Below, one piece after another: positions 36,671 to 46,746 of a stretch of 64,000 nucleotides of DNA; position 1 is the first letter of the stretch, and every line of letters starts with the position of its first letter. The notes below the pieces were generated by a model that made no database searches, was not told where the DNA came from, and worked only from the letters and a program-made list of their open reading frames with translations. The translations under genes and the position numbers were made by a program. Source of the DNA: Chitinophaga varians (GTDB lineage: Bacteria > Bacteroidota > Bacteroidia > Chitinophagales > Chitinophagaceae); contig NZ_JABAIA010000002.1 of the NCBI RefSeq assembly GCF_012641275.1, forward strand, positions 186,001 to 250,000, in the 5' to 3' direction.

Positions 36671-37405
36671 CTAAGCCGCTGCAGGCGCCTGTATGCGCCG
36701 CACCATCTTCCTCAGCCGCACGCGGAACAGGTCATAAAACATCGCTATCAGCAGCACACCGGCAGGTAGATAGAAAGTATAATAAGACAACCGGAGAAAA
36801 GCAAACCCGCCTACAATACCTCCTCCCAGGAAAAAGAAAATGATGACCAGCCGGAGAATAATTTTTTTCCGGACATCCGTATTGCGGGATGCCGGATTAA
36901 ACAACAAGGTATGGAGATCGATTCCAAGATCGGTGAACATGCCTGTCAGGTGCGTGGTACGTACCACATACCCCGAAATAGTGGATACCAGCGCATTCTG
37001 CATACCCATCGCAAAGAGCAGGCTGCCCGCAAAGTACTCCGTTTGAAGAATGCTTTGGCGGTAGGTATGCCCGAATGTGCCTACCAGTATAAGGATAAAC
37101 ATTTCGCAAAGAATGGGGATGATATAACCCCATCGTCTGAAAGGCCCGGTTTTACCGGTAAAAACGCTGGAGAAAAAAGCGCCTGCCAGAAAAAGCAACA
37201 ACCATAACGCCACCATCCGGGCCGCCCTGAAATCGCCGGTGGCCAGCTTGTGGGCCAGCAGCGCGGCGTGCCCGGTCACATTGGTGGTAAGCACGGCGAA
37301 AGCGAAAAGCCCCGCCGCATTTACCATCCCTGCAGTAAAACACAGTAGTACCGCCAGTCGTAGGTTATGTTTGTAATTTCTTTTTCTTCCGGTGTGGCGC
37401 AACAT
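36671..37405 (-). CDS. YoaK/DUF1275-family membrane protein
   Basis: A 244-residue protein with six or seven hydrophobic helices. GMVNAAGLFAFAVLTTNVTGHAALLAHKLATGDF and AMGMQNALVSTISGYVVRTTHLTGMFTDLG are the two conserved segments of the family. Function unknown in general. It is the last gene of a probable three-gene minus-strand run (methyltransferase, small protein, YoaK) with gaps of about 10-13 bp. Confidence 0.92.
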   Translation of the reverse strand: MLRHTGRKRNYKHNLRLAVLLCFTAGMVNAAGLFAFAVLTTNVTGHAALLAHKLATGDFRAARMVALWLLLFLAGAFFSSVFTGKTGPFRRWGYIIPILCEMFILILVGTFGHTYRQSILQTEYFAGSLLFAMGMQNALVSTISGYVVRTTHLTGMFTDLGIDLHTLLFNPASRNTDVRKKIILRLVIIFFFLGGGIVGGFAFLRLSYYTFYLPAGVLLIAMFYDLFRVRLRKMVRRIQAPAAA

Positions 37406-37418
37406 GGCAGAGAGCTGT

Positions 37419-37640
37419 TTATTGCAGTTCAGGACATCCCCGGAGACAGATCAGCGCATAGCGGAAACTGCTCCATTGCGTGCTGTCCCATTCCAGCGGG
37501 GACTGCTGTTCCAGCCATGTTTGCAGTTGAGCGGCCATATCATCGTGGGTGATACCGGAGATAATTTGTGTCACCTGTTGTTTGTCTGTGGCCTGTTTTA
37601 ATGCTTCAATCGTTGTTGCTATATGCTTCTCTGTTATCAT
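37419..37640 (-). CDS. Small protein of unknown function, 73 residues
   Basis: A compact helical, Gln/Thr-rich product (ATTIEALKQATDKQQVTQIISGITHDDMAAQLQTW), no signal peptide or membrane helix. It fills the space between the methyltransferase and YoaK genes with 10 and 13 bp gaps on the same strand, which supports it as a real gene. No homolog recognised. Confidence 0.6.
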   Translation of the reverse strand: MITEKHIATTIEALKQATDKQQVTQIISGITHDDMAAQLQTWLEQQSPLEWDSTQWSSFRYALICLRGCPELQ

Positions 37641-37650
37641 GATGATTTTT

Positions 37651-38250
37651 TTAAGATCGTTTTACCCACATTTTCAGCAGGAAGTCCACGCTGGCGTCTA
37701 CCAGCTGATAAGTTGGCGGTATTTCGTCTTCGAGGCTGTGAAAGGTGACCACCCTGGTGCCGCCCGGCTTATGGGCCAGTCCCTGGAACATTTGCCGGCA
37801 ATAGTAATGATACAGGCTGGCGGAGTATTCCGTGTCCTGATCGATATGGCCGTCTTCGGCCAGGTTCTCAAAAAACGCGTTGTAAAAGTAAAAGTGGTCG
37901 AAATCGTCAAAGTCTATCTGGGTAACGTTTCCATGGATAAACTGTGCGTTTCCCACACCTGTCAGCCGTTGCGCGGAACGGGCGAAGTTATGCAGTTCTT
38001 TACGTTGTTCGATGCCGTAGAAAGTGCTTTCCGGGTAGTGATGGCCGCCTATCAGGCAGAATTTGCCTACGCCGCTGCCTACATCGAGGATGCGGTCGCC
38101 CAGGCCTGTAGCCAGAAAGCGGGCTGCTTTGCGTGCTACTTCCACCGGTGTCCAGTGCCGTCTTGATAATTGCTGGATTCGTTGAGGGTACAGCCAGTCA
38201 AAAGCTGCGTCATTTACATACCACGTCGGGCTTGCGGTTATTTCATTCAT
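37651..38250 (-). CDS. Class I SAM-dependent methyltransferase
   Basis: A 199-residue protein with motif I ILDVGSGVGKFCLIGG, the acidic strand 2 end YGIEQRKELHNFA, and FIHGNVTQIDFDDFDHFYFYNAFFENL for the next strands. The N-terminus (WLYPQRIQQLSRRHWTPVEVARKAARFL) resembles protein-arginine/lysine or small-molecule methyltransferases of soil bacteria, but the substrate is unknown. First gene of the minus-strand run. Confidence 0.88.
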   Translation of the reverse strand: MNEITASPTWYVNDAAFDWLYPQRIQQLSRRHWTPVEVARKAARFLATGLGDRILDVGSGVGKFCLIGGHHYPESTFYGIEQRKELHNFARSAQRLTGVGNAQFIHGNVTQIDFDDFDHFYFYNAFFENLAEDGHIDQDTEYSASLYHYYCRQMFQGLAHKPGGTRVVTFHSLEDEIPPTYQLVDASVDFLLKMWVKRS

Positions 38251-38461
38251 ACCGGGTGCAAAGTTAGGCCACTGTGGCGTTAGCGGCGCTGATACTTTTC
38301 AGGAAAAAAGCTGCAAAAAGTCACTTTTTGATATCTCCCGGAGGGTAATATTTGCGAAGAAGCGGGTAATTTATGAGAACAACGTACTTTGAATTCCTCC
38401 TAAATTTAATACCTTGGAAGAAATTTACAACCAGAATAATTGATCGCATGCCGGATGGGTT

Positions 38462-39109
38462 TTGGATAATGGCCTACCGGTTTTATCTGTTTTAAAATTG
38501 CCAACCGTCCTACTATATGATGATACGGCCCTTTTTAAAAAGGTGGCCCAGGGTGATGAAACGGCTTTCCGAACACTCTTCGACCGATATTGGGATACCG
38601 TGCACGGGGTTGCTTTGGCGTTGACCAAATCGGCCACCACGGCAGAAGAGATGGCGCAGGACGTTTTCGTGAAGTTATGGCTGAAAAGGGATAAACTGGC
38701 GGCAGTAGCCAATTTCGAAGGCTATCTGTTCATGCTGGCGCGTAACCATATCTTCAACTCTTTCCGCAAAAAAATACAGCTCACTTCTTTTACCGATCAC
38801 CTGTTGGAATATGCCGCCAGCCATATGGCCGCCGCCGGTACGCCGGACGAACGGTTGTTATACAATGAACTGGAAACGCTGGTGGCGCAGGCGGTAAACC
38901 AAATGCCGCCACAACAACGTTCTGTATATTGTATGAGCCGCCAGCAGGGCCTTAGCCAGGAGGAGATCGCAGACGCCCTGCATATTTCCCGGCATACCGT
39001 TAAAAGTCATATGAACAAAGCACTGCACCTGATCCGCAACTACCTGCGGGAACATGCTACCATCGAAATGCTGCTTCTCTTTTATTTTATGGCAATGAAT
39101 GCCCGTTGA
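38462..39109 (+). CDS. ECF RNA polymerase sigma factor of the polysaccharide locus
   Basis: 215 residues, with sigma region 2 (FRTLFDRYWDTVHGVALALTKSATTAEEMAQDVFVKLWLKRDKL) and region 4 (LSQEEIADALHISRHTVKSHMNKALHLIRNYL). No in-frame ATG precedes region 2, so a TTG at 38462 (or a few codons on) is the start. It is followed by FecR, SusC with an STN domain and SusD, the standard trans-envelope signalling order of Bacteroidota, and should switch on those genes. Confidence 0.93.
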   Translation: MDNGLPVLSVLKLPTVLLYDDTALFKKVAQGDETAFRTLFDRYWDTVHGVALALTKSATTAEEMAQDVFVKLWLKRDKLAAVANFEGYLFMLARNHIFNSFRKKIQLTSFTDHLLEYAASHMAAAGTPDERLLYNELETLVAQAVNQMPPQQRSVYCMSRQQGLSQEEIADALHISRHTVKSHMNKALHLIRNYLREHATIEMLLLFYFMAMNAR

Positions 39110-39182
39110 AAAAAATTTTTCTTCCAACTCATACCATCACATTTTATCGGTGTCTTTATAGACACAGCAACCACCATTGCAC

Positions 39183-40355
39183 ATGGAACAGGCACGTTTG
39201 AAAGCACTGCTGCAGCGCCATCTTGACAATTCCCTTCCGCCGGAGGAGCTGAAGGAACTGATCGCTGCACTGCAACAGGACACACACCAGAACACATTTT
39301 TGCAGGAGCTGCAACAGGCGCTGGCTGGCGGCGCTTATGCCACGCCCACTGATGCGGAAAGGAAGGATGTTATTTTCCGCAACATCCTCCAGGAAGCGGA
39401 GGAGCAGGAAGTTGCCTTGCTATTGCCACCGGCGAAGCGCCGCATCTCCCTGTGGAAAGCGGCCGTGGCGGCTATGATGATCATACTGGCAGGAGTGGCT
39501 GCCTACTTTACCCTAAGCCACCGGCTGGCGGGCCATCGGCCGGCGCTGGCGCATGGGGATGTGCAGCCAGGCGGCAACAAAGCCCGGCTGCTCCTCGCTG
39601 ACGGCAGTTACGTTACCCTCGACAGTACCAACAAAGGTGCCCTGGCACAACAGGGCAATGCTACCGTATTACAAACAGGCGGTGGTCAACTGGCCTACAA
39701 CGGCAGCAATACCAACGATAAAGACATTGTATACAATACTGTTTTCACGCCCCGTGGCGGCCAGTTCCGCATCGTATTGCCGGACGGTACCAAAGTATGG
39801 CTTAATGCCGCCTCATCACTGCGTTTCCCGACTACTTTCCCGGCCAATGAACGCCGCGTGGAAGTGAACGGGGAAGCCTATTTCGAAGTGGTGCAACGGG
39901 AATCATCTCCGTTTAAAGTGATGGCGCGGGGCACGGAAGTAACCGTGCTGGGCACAAATTTTAACGTGAACGCCTACACTGACGAAGCGTCCGTTAATAC
40001 CACGCTGCTGGAAGGCCGTGTACGCGTAGCCCATCAGGCGCACGCTGTGACCCTTGTGCCTGGCCAACAGGCGCAGGTAAAAGAAGATATCCGCATATTG
40101 GAACAGATAGATACCGATGCGCTCCTGGCCTGGAAAAACGGGCGCTTCTCCTGTAATGATATTCCACTGGAAGCCATCATGCGGCAGATCAGCAGATGGT
40201 ACGATGTACAGGTGGTTTTTAAAGACAATATTACCGATACCTATAGCATAGAAATTTCCAGGGACGTACCCCTGTCTAAACTGCTGCAATTCCTGGAATT
40301 GAGCGGGGGCGTACATTTTGAAGTCAATGAAAAAACAATTATCGTAAAAAAATAA
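39183..40355 (+). CDS. FecR-family anti-sigma factor
   Basis: Start taken at the ATG at 39183. About 390 residues. An N-terminal cytoplasmic part with a HLDNSLPPEELKELI segment, one membrane helix (LWKAAVAAMMIILAGVAAYFTL, about 95-115), then the FecR domain (FRIVLPDGTKVWLNAASSLRFPTTF, VEVNGEAYFEVVQ, TEVTVLGTNFNVNAYTDE) and a C-terminal STN-like domain (WKNGRFSCNDIPLEAIMRQISRWYDV). It should hold the sigma factor and release it on contact with the STN domain of the SusC-like transporter. Confidence 0.94.
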   Translation: MEQARLKALLQRHLDNSLPPEELKELIAALQQDTHQNTFLQELQQALAGGAYATPTDAERKDVIFRNILQEAEEQEVALLLPPAKRRISLWKAAVAAMMIILAGVAAYFTLSHRLAGHRPALAHGDVQPGGNKARLLLADGSYVTLDSTNKGALAQQGNATVLQTGGGQLAYNGSNTNDKDIVYNTVFTPRGGQFRIVLPDGTKVWLNAASSLRFPTTFPANERRVEVNGEAYFEVVQRESSPFKVMARGTEVTVLGTNFNVNAYTDEASVNTTLLEGRVRVAHQAHAVTLVPGQQAQVKEDIRILEQIDTDALLAWKNGRFSCNDIPLEAIMRQISRWYDVQVVFKDNITDTYSIEISRDVPLSKLLQFLELSGGVHFEVNEKTIIVKK

Positions 40356-40500
40356 AGAAAGACAACCATTCACGCAGTTATCAGATGCAATAAAAAACCG
40401 GGCAGTGTTCGCGGCACCACCCGGCGGATTGTTGGATCAGGACACTTATACAATCATTTTCGGGACTGCTAATTGTTTACATCCAAACTTTAACAAAAGT

Positions 40501-43500
40501 ATGCAAAATGTTCTTTGTAATTCCACATTACTGAAAGACTGCCATGCCCCGGAACCACGGCGGCTACAGGCATTCACGGCCAAAATCGGGTTGATCATGA
40601 GGTTGACATTTATTCTTATGGTGGCGCTGATCATGCAGGTACAAGCTGCCACCAGCGCTCAGACAATTACGCTCTCGCTGAGAAACGTTCCGCTCAGGAC
40701 GGTGTTCAAAGCTATCAGCCGGCAGGGCGGCTACAATTTCGTTTACAACAATAACCTCCTGCAACAGGCGGGCAAGGTGGATGTTGAAGTCAGCAACGCT
40801 CAGGTGGAGGACGTGCTTAATCAGGTTTTCCGCCATCAGCCGGTGACTTATGAAATTATCGATAAGACGGTCATTATCCGGAAACCTGCCGCTGTAGCAG
40901 CCCCGGCAGATAATGCCCGTCCCGCTGCGCCGGCTGCCACCGTCCGCGGCCGGGTGACAGACGAAAAAGGCGAGCCGCTCATCGGTGTGACCATCCAACT
41001 GAAAGGCGCCGCTGCCGGCGCGGTGACCGGCAACAACGGCGAATTCCAGATCAACGTGCCGGACAATTCCTCCGGTATCCTCGTCTTCACTTTCCTCGGG
41101 ATGGAAAGACAGGAAGTCCTGATCGGAAAACGTGTACACGTGGACGTAATACTGAAAAGAGCGGTGGCACAGCAACAGGAAGTGGTGGTAGTAGGTTACG
41201 GCACCCAGAAAAAAGCCACCCTCACCGGCTCCGTGGCCACCATTAAAGGTGAGGAAATTGCCCGGGTGCCAACAGCCAACGTGTCCAACGGACTGGCAGG
41301 CCATATCCCCGGCGTTATTGCCAATAACCGCTCCGGCCGACCGGGCGACGACTACTCTTCTGTATACGTGAGAGGCTACAATTCCTTCAGTGGTGGTGTT
41401 GATCCACTCATCGTTATCGACGGTATTCCTGACAGGAACATGGACCGTATCAATCCCAATGATATCGAAAGTGTGACTGTGCTCAAAGATGCGTCCGCGG
41501 CCATCTACGGGGTACGTTCAGCTAACGGCGTTATCCTGATCACCACCAAAAGAGGAAAAAGCGGTAAACCTACCATATCCTATGAAGGCTCCTACGACAT
41601 TCAACAGCTCACCCGGATGGACCACAGGGTGGATGCCTGGCAATATATGACCTATTACAACGAGGTGGCCAGAAATCAGGGAACATCCATTCCTTATACC
41701 CAGGATGATATTGAAAAATATAAAGCGGGCAACGATCCTAATTATACCAGCACCGACTGGCAGCGGGCTGTTTTCAGGAAAAATGCTCCACAAACCAACC
41801 ACAGCTTGTCTGTCAGAGGCGGTAGCGAAGCAGTAAAATTTTTTCTCTCTGGTCAATATCTGTCCCAGCAGAGCAACTGGGCCAACAGTGATGAGAACTT
41901 CAAAAATTATAACCTGCGCTCCAACATTGACGCGTCTATTTCCAAAAACCTGAAACTGACACTGGATATTGCCGCCAGAAAAGAAGACAGGACTTATCCT
42001 GCACTGGATGCCGGCAGCATCCTGCATGAAACTGTCAGCATGTACCCTTTTATCCCGGTGCACTGGACTAATGGCCTCCCTTCCGCCGGTATTGCCAATG
42101 GTCGTAATCCATATGTCATGACATCCTCTGCGCCGGGTTATGATAACGTAACAGACCTCTTTGTGCAACCTAAAATAGGTTTCGACTGGCAGCTGCCTTT
42201 TATCGTAAAAGGTTTGTCTGTCAGCGGTTATACTGCTTTTGACTATCGTCAGCGCAGTGAAAAAAACTTCACCCGTCCCTGGGATGCCTATACCTATAGC
42301 CTTTCTACCAACACCTACAACAACCAGAAACCCAATACCGCTATTCTGAGCCTGACACAGGATGAACGCTCCTATAACGAAAACACCTACTTCTACAAAA
42401 TTGCTTTCGACAGGTCATTTGGAAAACATAGTATCAGCGCTTTTGCCGGATACGAACAAACAGTTTCCTCCTATCGGAAAACGCTCGCTTACCGTAAAAA
42501 CCTGCTGAGTGATCAGCTGGACCAGCTCTTTACCGGCAGCACGGTTGACCAGAACGCCCTTGGCACCGCTACGCAGGATGGCCGGGAAAGTTACCTGGGG
42601 CGCATATCCTATACATATGCAGACAAATACCTGGCAGAAGTAGTTGGTCGTTACAATGGCTCCTTTAACTTCCCGAAAGACAGGCGTTGGGGGTTATTTC
42701 CTTCCCTGTCCCTTGGATGGCGTATCTCTGAAGAAAATTTTTTCAAAGACAATGTGAAGTTTGTGGATAATCTCAAACTGCGCGCATCCTGGGGGATCAT
42801 GGGCAGCGACGCGGTAGCCAAATATTTGTACCTGGCCCGGTACTCACTGGTGAGCAACATGGGCCCGGAATATTTTTCCTCCCCCAGGGAATACAATACT
42901 TTCTTCGGACCTGTTTTCTCTGAAGCCACCGCGTTGTACCTCGCCTCTGCTCCCAATGTCAATATCACCTGGGAAAAACAGGATTCACGCAACTTCGGGT
43001 TAGACGCGGTTTTATTCAATAACAGGCTGAGCGTGACCTTTGACTATTTCCGTAACCTGCGTAAAGATATACTGGCTCCCAGAAATGCTTCAGTACCGCT
43101 CTATTCCGGCCTTAAACTGCCCGATGAAAATATCGGCAGGACACTCAACAGAGGTTTCGATTTCAGTGTCGCCTACAATGGACAGTCCCATGCAGTGAAA
43201 TACAATGCCGGCTTCAATTTTACCTATGCCAGAAGCAAGGTGCTGTTCCGCGATGAAGCACCCAATATTCCTGACTATCAGAAATCTACCGGTCTGCCTA
43301 TCGATTCATGGGTAGTATTCGAAACCAAAGGCATCTATCACACACAGGATGAAGTGGACAAATCACCACATATGGCCGGTGCAAAACCCGGCGACCTGTG
43401 GCTGGTAGATAAAAATGGCGATGGCGCCATCACTTATGATGATCAGGTACGTATCCCGGAATCCGCGACACCGAAAATTGTATTTGGCCTCACCATGGGC

Positions 43501-43941
43501 GCGGAATACAAAGGTATTACCATAGACCTGGTATGGGCCGGCCAGACGGAAGCCAAACAGTTGATATTACCTCAACGCCAGAGTGCTGTTGTGGCGCCGC
43601 CACAATGGTTGTATAATGATCGCTGGACACCTGATAATCCTAATGCTGCTTATCCACGTGCCTTCAACTCCAAGGATCCCAGAAATTCCGTGTACGCTGA
43701 TTTCTGGCTGATGGACGCTTCCTTTATCAGGCTGAAGTCTGCACAGGTGTCCTATAGTATTCCTAAAAACCTCTACCGGGCAATTGGCATCGATAACATC
43801 CGGGTGTTTGTGAGCGGGTTTAATCTTTTCTCTATTGATAAGATGAGGAAGTTTAACCGCGATCCGGAAACCAATAACATCACCGGCATCAGCTATCCGC
43901 AAACCAGAATCTATCGCGCCGGCATCAGTATCGGCTTGTAA
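40501..43941 (+). CDS. SusC/RagA-family TonB-linked transporter with STN signalling domain
   Basis: About 1146 residues from the ATG at 40501. After the signal region (LTFILMVALIMQVQAATSAQ) comes the STN domain, about 55-125 (LSLRNVPLRTVFKAISRQGGYNFVYNNNLL ... YEIIDKTVIIRKP), which contacts FecR. Then the carboxypeptidase-like domain (VRGRVTDEKGEPLIGVTIQLKG), TonB-box region (QQEVVVVGYGTQKKATLTGSV), plug (DPLIVIDGIPDRNM, IESVTVLKDASAAIYGVRSANGVILITTKRG) and barrel. The STN domain marks it as the surface sensor that triggers its own sigma factor when the ligand binds. Confidence 0.95.
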   Translation: MQNVLCNSTLLKDCHAPEPRRLQAFTAKIGLIMRLTFILMVALIMQVQAATSAQTITLSLRNVPLRTVFKAISRQGGYNFVYNNNLLQQAGKVDVEVSNAQVEDVLNQVFRHQPVTYEIIDKTVIIRKPAAVAAPADNARPAAPAATVRGRVTDEKGEPLIGVTIQLKGAAAGAVTGNNGEFQINVPDNSSGILVFTFLGMERQEVLIGKRVHVDVILKRAVAQQQEVVVVGYGTQKKATLTGSVATIKGEEIARVPTANVSNGLAGHIPGVIANNRSGRPGDDYSSVYVRGYNSFSGGVDPLIVIDGIPDRNMDRINPNDIESVTVLKDASAAIYGVRSANGVILITTKRGKSGKPTISYEGSYDIQQLTRMDHRVDAWQYMTYYNEVARNQGTSIPYTQDDIEKYKAGNDPNYTSTDWQRAVFRKNAPQTNHSLSVRGGSEAVKFFLSGQYLSQQSNWANSDENFKNYNLRSNIDASISKNLKLTLDIAARKEDRTYPALDAGSILHETVSMYPFIPVHWTNGLPSAGIANGRNPYVMTSSAPGYDNVTDLFVQPKIGFDWQLPFIVKGLSVSGYTAFDYRQRSEKNFTRPWDAYTYSLSTNTYNNQKPNTAILSLTQDERSYNENTYFYKIAFDRSFGKHSISAFAGYEQTVSSYRKTLAYRKNLLSDQLDQLFTGSTVDQNALGTATQDGRESYLGRISYTYADKYLAEVVGRYNGSFNFPKDRRWGLFPSLSLGWRISEENFFKDNVKFVDNLKLRASWGIMGSDAVAKYLYLARYSLVSNMGPEYFSSPREYNTFFGPVFSEATALYLASAPNVNITWEKQDSRNFGLDAVLFNNRLSVTFDYFRNLRKDILAPRNASVPLYSGLKLPDENIGRTLNRGFDFSVAYNGQSHAVKYNAGFNFTYARSKVLFRDEAPNIPDYQKSTGLPIDSWVVFETKGIYHTQDEVDKSPHMAGAKPGDLWLVDKNGDGAITYDDQVRIPESATPKIVFGLTMGAEYKGITIDLVWAGQTEAKQLILPQRQSAVVAPPQWLYNDRWTPDNPNAAYPRAFNSKDPRNSVYADFWLMDASFIRLKSAQVSYSIPKNLYRAIGIDNIRVFVSGFNLFSIDKMRKFNRDPETNNITGISYPQTRIYRAGISIGL

Positions 43942-43971
43942 CCACATTTATGATATTTAAATCTATTTACC

Positions 43972-45651
43972 GTGAAAAGAATATACTGGAGAATAGGCTT
44001 TACATTGTTGACTGCGTTGTCTTTTATGGCCTGCCAGAAAAATGTGCTGGATAAAGTGCCCCTGGATTCCTTCTCCGACGAGTCTGTATGGAAAGACCTG
44101 CGGCTGTCGGAAGCTTTCGCTAATTTTCAATATAATGTGCTGCCCAACGCCGGACATTACTGGGATACACTAAGCAACCGCTCATGGGCGCTCTCTTCGG
44201 CCTCCGATGAAGCATACAACCGGTTCGATGACTATAATACCTTTATCATGAACTCAGGCTCTCTCACGCCTGACAATCTTAATAACTTTGATATCTGGTC
44301 GGAGACGTATAAACGTATCCAGGATTGTAATCTCTTCCTGTCCAAAATAGATGGCGTACCCGGCGATGATGCCTGGCGCAACCGGCTGAAGGCTGAGGTC
44401 ACCTACCTGCGGGCCTATGCTTACTTTAAACTTATCAGTGATTACGGAGGGGTACCGTTGGTGAAAACACCTTTCAATCTCAACAGTAAATTTGAAGCGA
44501 CGCGCAGTTCCTTCGATGAATGTGCAACCTTTATTGCAGCTGAATGTGATGCTGCTGCTGCCGTTCTTCCGGCAGCCTACAGTAATGGGGCCTCAGAGCT
44601 GGGAAGAGCAACCAAAGGCGCTGCGCTGGCACTCAAATCGCGTGTGCTGTTATATGCGGCCAGTCCCCAGTGGAATCCTGCCAACGATAGCCGTAAATGG
44701 CAACTGGCCTCTGATGCGGCTAAAGCCATCATTGATATGCCTAACTATCAGTTGTTTACCGGACCATATGCCAACCTGTTCACTACCTGGAACACTGAGT
44801 TGATCATGACCCGTGCTACCAACAAACAATATCAGTGGAGCGCCTTCCAGGGAGTTGAAATGTTCCTCGCTCCTAATGGTTTTCATGGCTGGTCTTCCTT
44901 TGCGCCCAGCCAGGGCCTGGTAGACGCCTTTGGTACCGCTGATGGAAAAGATATTACCGACCCGTCTTCCGGATATGATCCTCAAAATCCATACGCTAAC
45001 CGCGATCCGCGTTTTTATAATGATATTATTTACGATGGCCGTCCCTATGGCAGGCCTGATTTCTTCAAAGACCGCTACAATGCCGGACATAGTAACGTCG
45101 TGGAAACCTATGAAGGCGGCCTCGATTCTGAAAAAGGATGGGATACATGGAATGCCAGCTTTACCCGTTACAGCTTTCGCAAATACCAGGATACTACCTT
45201 CAACTTCAATGTAGAAACTCAAACCAATAAGTTCTGGGTGATAGCACGGCTCTCCGAGATGTACCTGAACTATGCGGAAGCAGAGTTCAATCTCGGACAT
45301 GAAAGTACAGCCAGGCAATACCTCGATTTACTGCGCCACCGCGTAGGTATAACGACCAACCTGCCCACTACGCTCAGCGGCCCGGCCCTGCTGAAAAAAA
45401 TACAGAATGAAAGGCAAGTGGAGCTATGCCTGGAGGGACATCGTTACTATGATGTCCGCCGGTGGAAGATAGCAGACGAGACAGAAAACAAACCGTTGAA
45501 CGGCATGAAGATCGTGAAAAACGCTGACGGCTCTAAAACCTATACTGTTATCAAAGTGCAGGACAGGATGTTTAAAGCGCAGCATTATCTTCTGCCTATT
45601 CCCCGTGAAGAGATCAGAAGAACAAACCTGCCTCAGAATCCGGGATATTAA
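43972..45651 (+). CDS. RagB/SusD-family lipoprotein
   Basis: A 559-residue protein starting with GTG; signal IGFTLLTALSFMAC. SusD features: LWSETYKRIQDCNLFLSKI-like helix (IWSETYKRIQDCNLFL), EVTYLRAYAYFKLISDYGGVPLV, NERQVELCLEGHRYYDVRRWK, and the ending LPIPREEIRRTNLPQNPGY. Partner lid of the SusC barrel 30 bp upstream; binds the target sugar at the surface. Confidence 0.95.
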   Translation: MKRIYWRIGFTLLTALSFMACQKNVLDKVPLDSFSDESVWKDLRLSEAFANFQYNVLPNAGHYWDTLSNRSWALSSASDEAYNRFDDYNTFIMNSGSLTPDNLNNFDIWSETYKRIQDCNLFLSKIDGVPGDDAWRNRLKAEVTYLRAYAYFKLISDYGGVPLVKTPFNLNSKFEATRSSFDECATFIAAECDAAAAVLPAAYSNGASELGRATKGAALALKSRVLLYAASPQWNPANDSRKWQLASDAAKAIIDMPNYQLFTGPYANLFTTWNTELIMTRATNKQYQWSAFQGVEMFLAPNGFHGWSSFAPSQGLVDAFGTADGKDITDPSSGYDPQNPYANRDPRFYNDIIYDGRPYGRPDFFKDRYNAGHSNVVETYEGGLDSEKGWDTWNASFTRYSFRKYQDTTFNFNVETQTNKFWVIARLSEMYLNYAEAEFNLGHESTARQYLDLLRHRVGITTNLPTTLSGPALLKKIQNERQVELCLEGHRYYDVRRWKIADETENKPLNGMKIVKNADGSKTYTVIKVQDRMFKAQHYLLPIPREEIRRTNLPQNPGY

Positions 45652-45677
45652 CAATAACCATTAAAGTAGTCAAGCGC

Positions 45678-46721
45678 ATGAAACACCGATGCATAATGAC
45701 ACTACTGCTGGTAATACTGGGGGCGTGCAAAAAAAGCACCGCCCCCGACGGTGGTAGCCATCAAAATGATAAAATACAAATCGCTGTCACCGCCCCGGAG
45801 ACAGGCTACATCTACCTCGATGGCGCCTACACCGGCGTGCAGGCACCCGGCAATATCGCCGTTACCGCCGGCAAACACATAGTCGGCGTGGCTTTACGGA
45901 ACTCGTGGCAGTACCTGCGGAAAGAAAGCAATGTAACTGCTGCGGCTACACTGAATTTCACCACGGCAGACCAGCCCGCGCCCAAAGTATGGAAAGCGCT
46001 GTGGATAGGCCTGTACGAAACAAAAGGCATTTCCGCCACCGGCGATTGCAGTACCCATTTTTCCCAGGCGGAGCTGAATATGGGTTATGACTTTTTCCAG
46101 TGGAGCATTCAGCAGCACTTTGAGAAATATGCCTATAACACCATCCACTGGGACGTAACAAGAAAAGACATTACACAGGCGGTACCGCTTACACGCGGAG
46201 CGAATGGCAATTTCACCGTAGAACCGTCTACCATCGCGGCATTGATCCCGGAGATACAACCCGGGGCCTATGATTGTGTGTTCGTTTTCTGGCGGGAAAG
46301 TGAAGGCGCCTGCAGCTTTAAAAGCAATTACTTCGGCCTCGCATGGACCAATCCGCTGAAGGAAAACATCAAAACCGGCTATGTCACTGTTAAGTTCGAC
46401 GCCGGCGCCAGCCTGGCAGACAGGATCAACTACTACAAAACCACCGATCCGGGCGTATGGCTGCACGAGTGGCTGCATACCGTAGGTGAAAATTTCTACC
46501 AGGACAAAGGCCTGCAACTGCCGGCCAAAGCAGGCGACGGCCTCGTAGTACACGCAGCGGAAATGTATAACTACGTTTTCCCCTGGATGGACTGGTACCG
46601 CGATTTCATGGCAGGCAGTGTGGTCAACGCCAGCGGCTCGCCACGTTACCTCGGCATCGGCCCGGAAGCTTTCCTGGGCTGCTCTGTCCGCGAAAAAGCA
46701 ACCAATGCCTGTAAGGATTAA
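45678..46721 (+). CDS. PEGA-domain lipoprotein with HExxH zincin-like motif
   Basis: 347 residues with a perfect lipobox (VILGAC). Residues about 33-75 form a PEGA-type beta domain (IYLDGAYTGVQAPGNIAVTAGKHIVGV). The rest is not a recognised family, but WLHEWLHTVGENFY contains HEWLH (H263-H267), a possible zinc site, with AEMYNYVF about 40 residues on. This suggests a surface metallopeptidase or a carbohydrate-binding zincin fold. It sits between SusD and the alpha-galactosidase, where surface glycan-binding lipoproteins usually lie, so a glycan or glycoprotein role is likely. Two Cys at the very C-terminus. Confidence 0.65.
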   Translation: MKHRCIMTLLLVILGACKKSTAPDGGSHQNDKIQIAVTAPETGYIYLDGAYTGVQAPGNIAVTAGKHIVGVALRNSWQYLRKESNVTAAATLNFTTADQPAPKVWKALWIGLYETKGISATGDCSTHFSQAELNMGYDFFQWSIQQHFEKYAYNTIHWDVTRKDITQAVPLTRGANGNFTVEPSTIAALIPEIQPGAYDCVFVFWRESEGACSFKSNYFGLAWTNPLKENIKTGYVTVKFDAGASLADRINYYKTTDPGVWLHEWLHTVGENFYQDKGLQLPAKAGDGLVVHAAEMYNYVFPWMDWYRDFMAGSVVNASGSPRYLGIGPEAFLGCSVREKATNACKD

Positions 46722-46746
46722 TCGTTCACCATCTCACAGAAAACAA

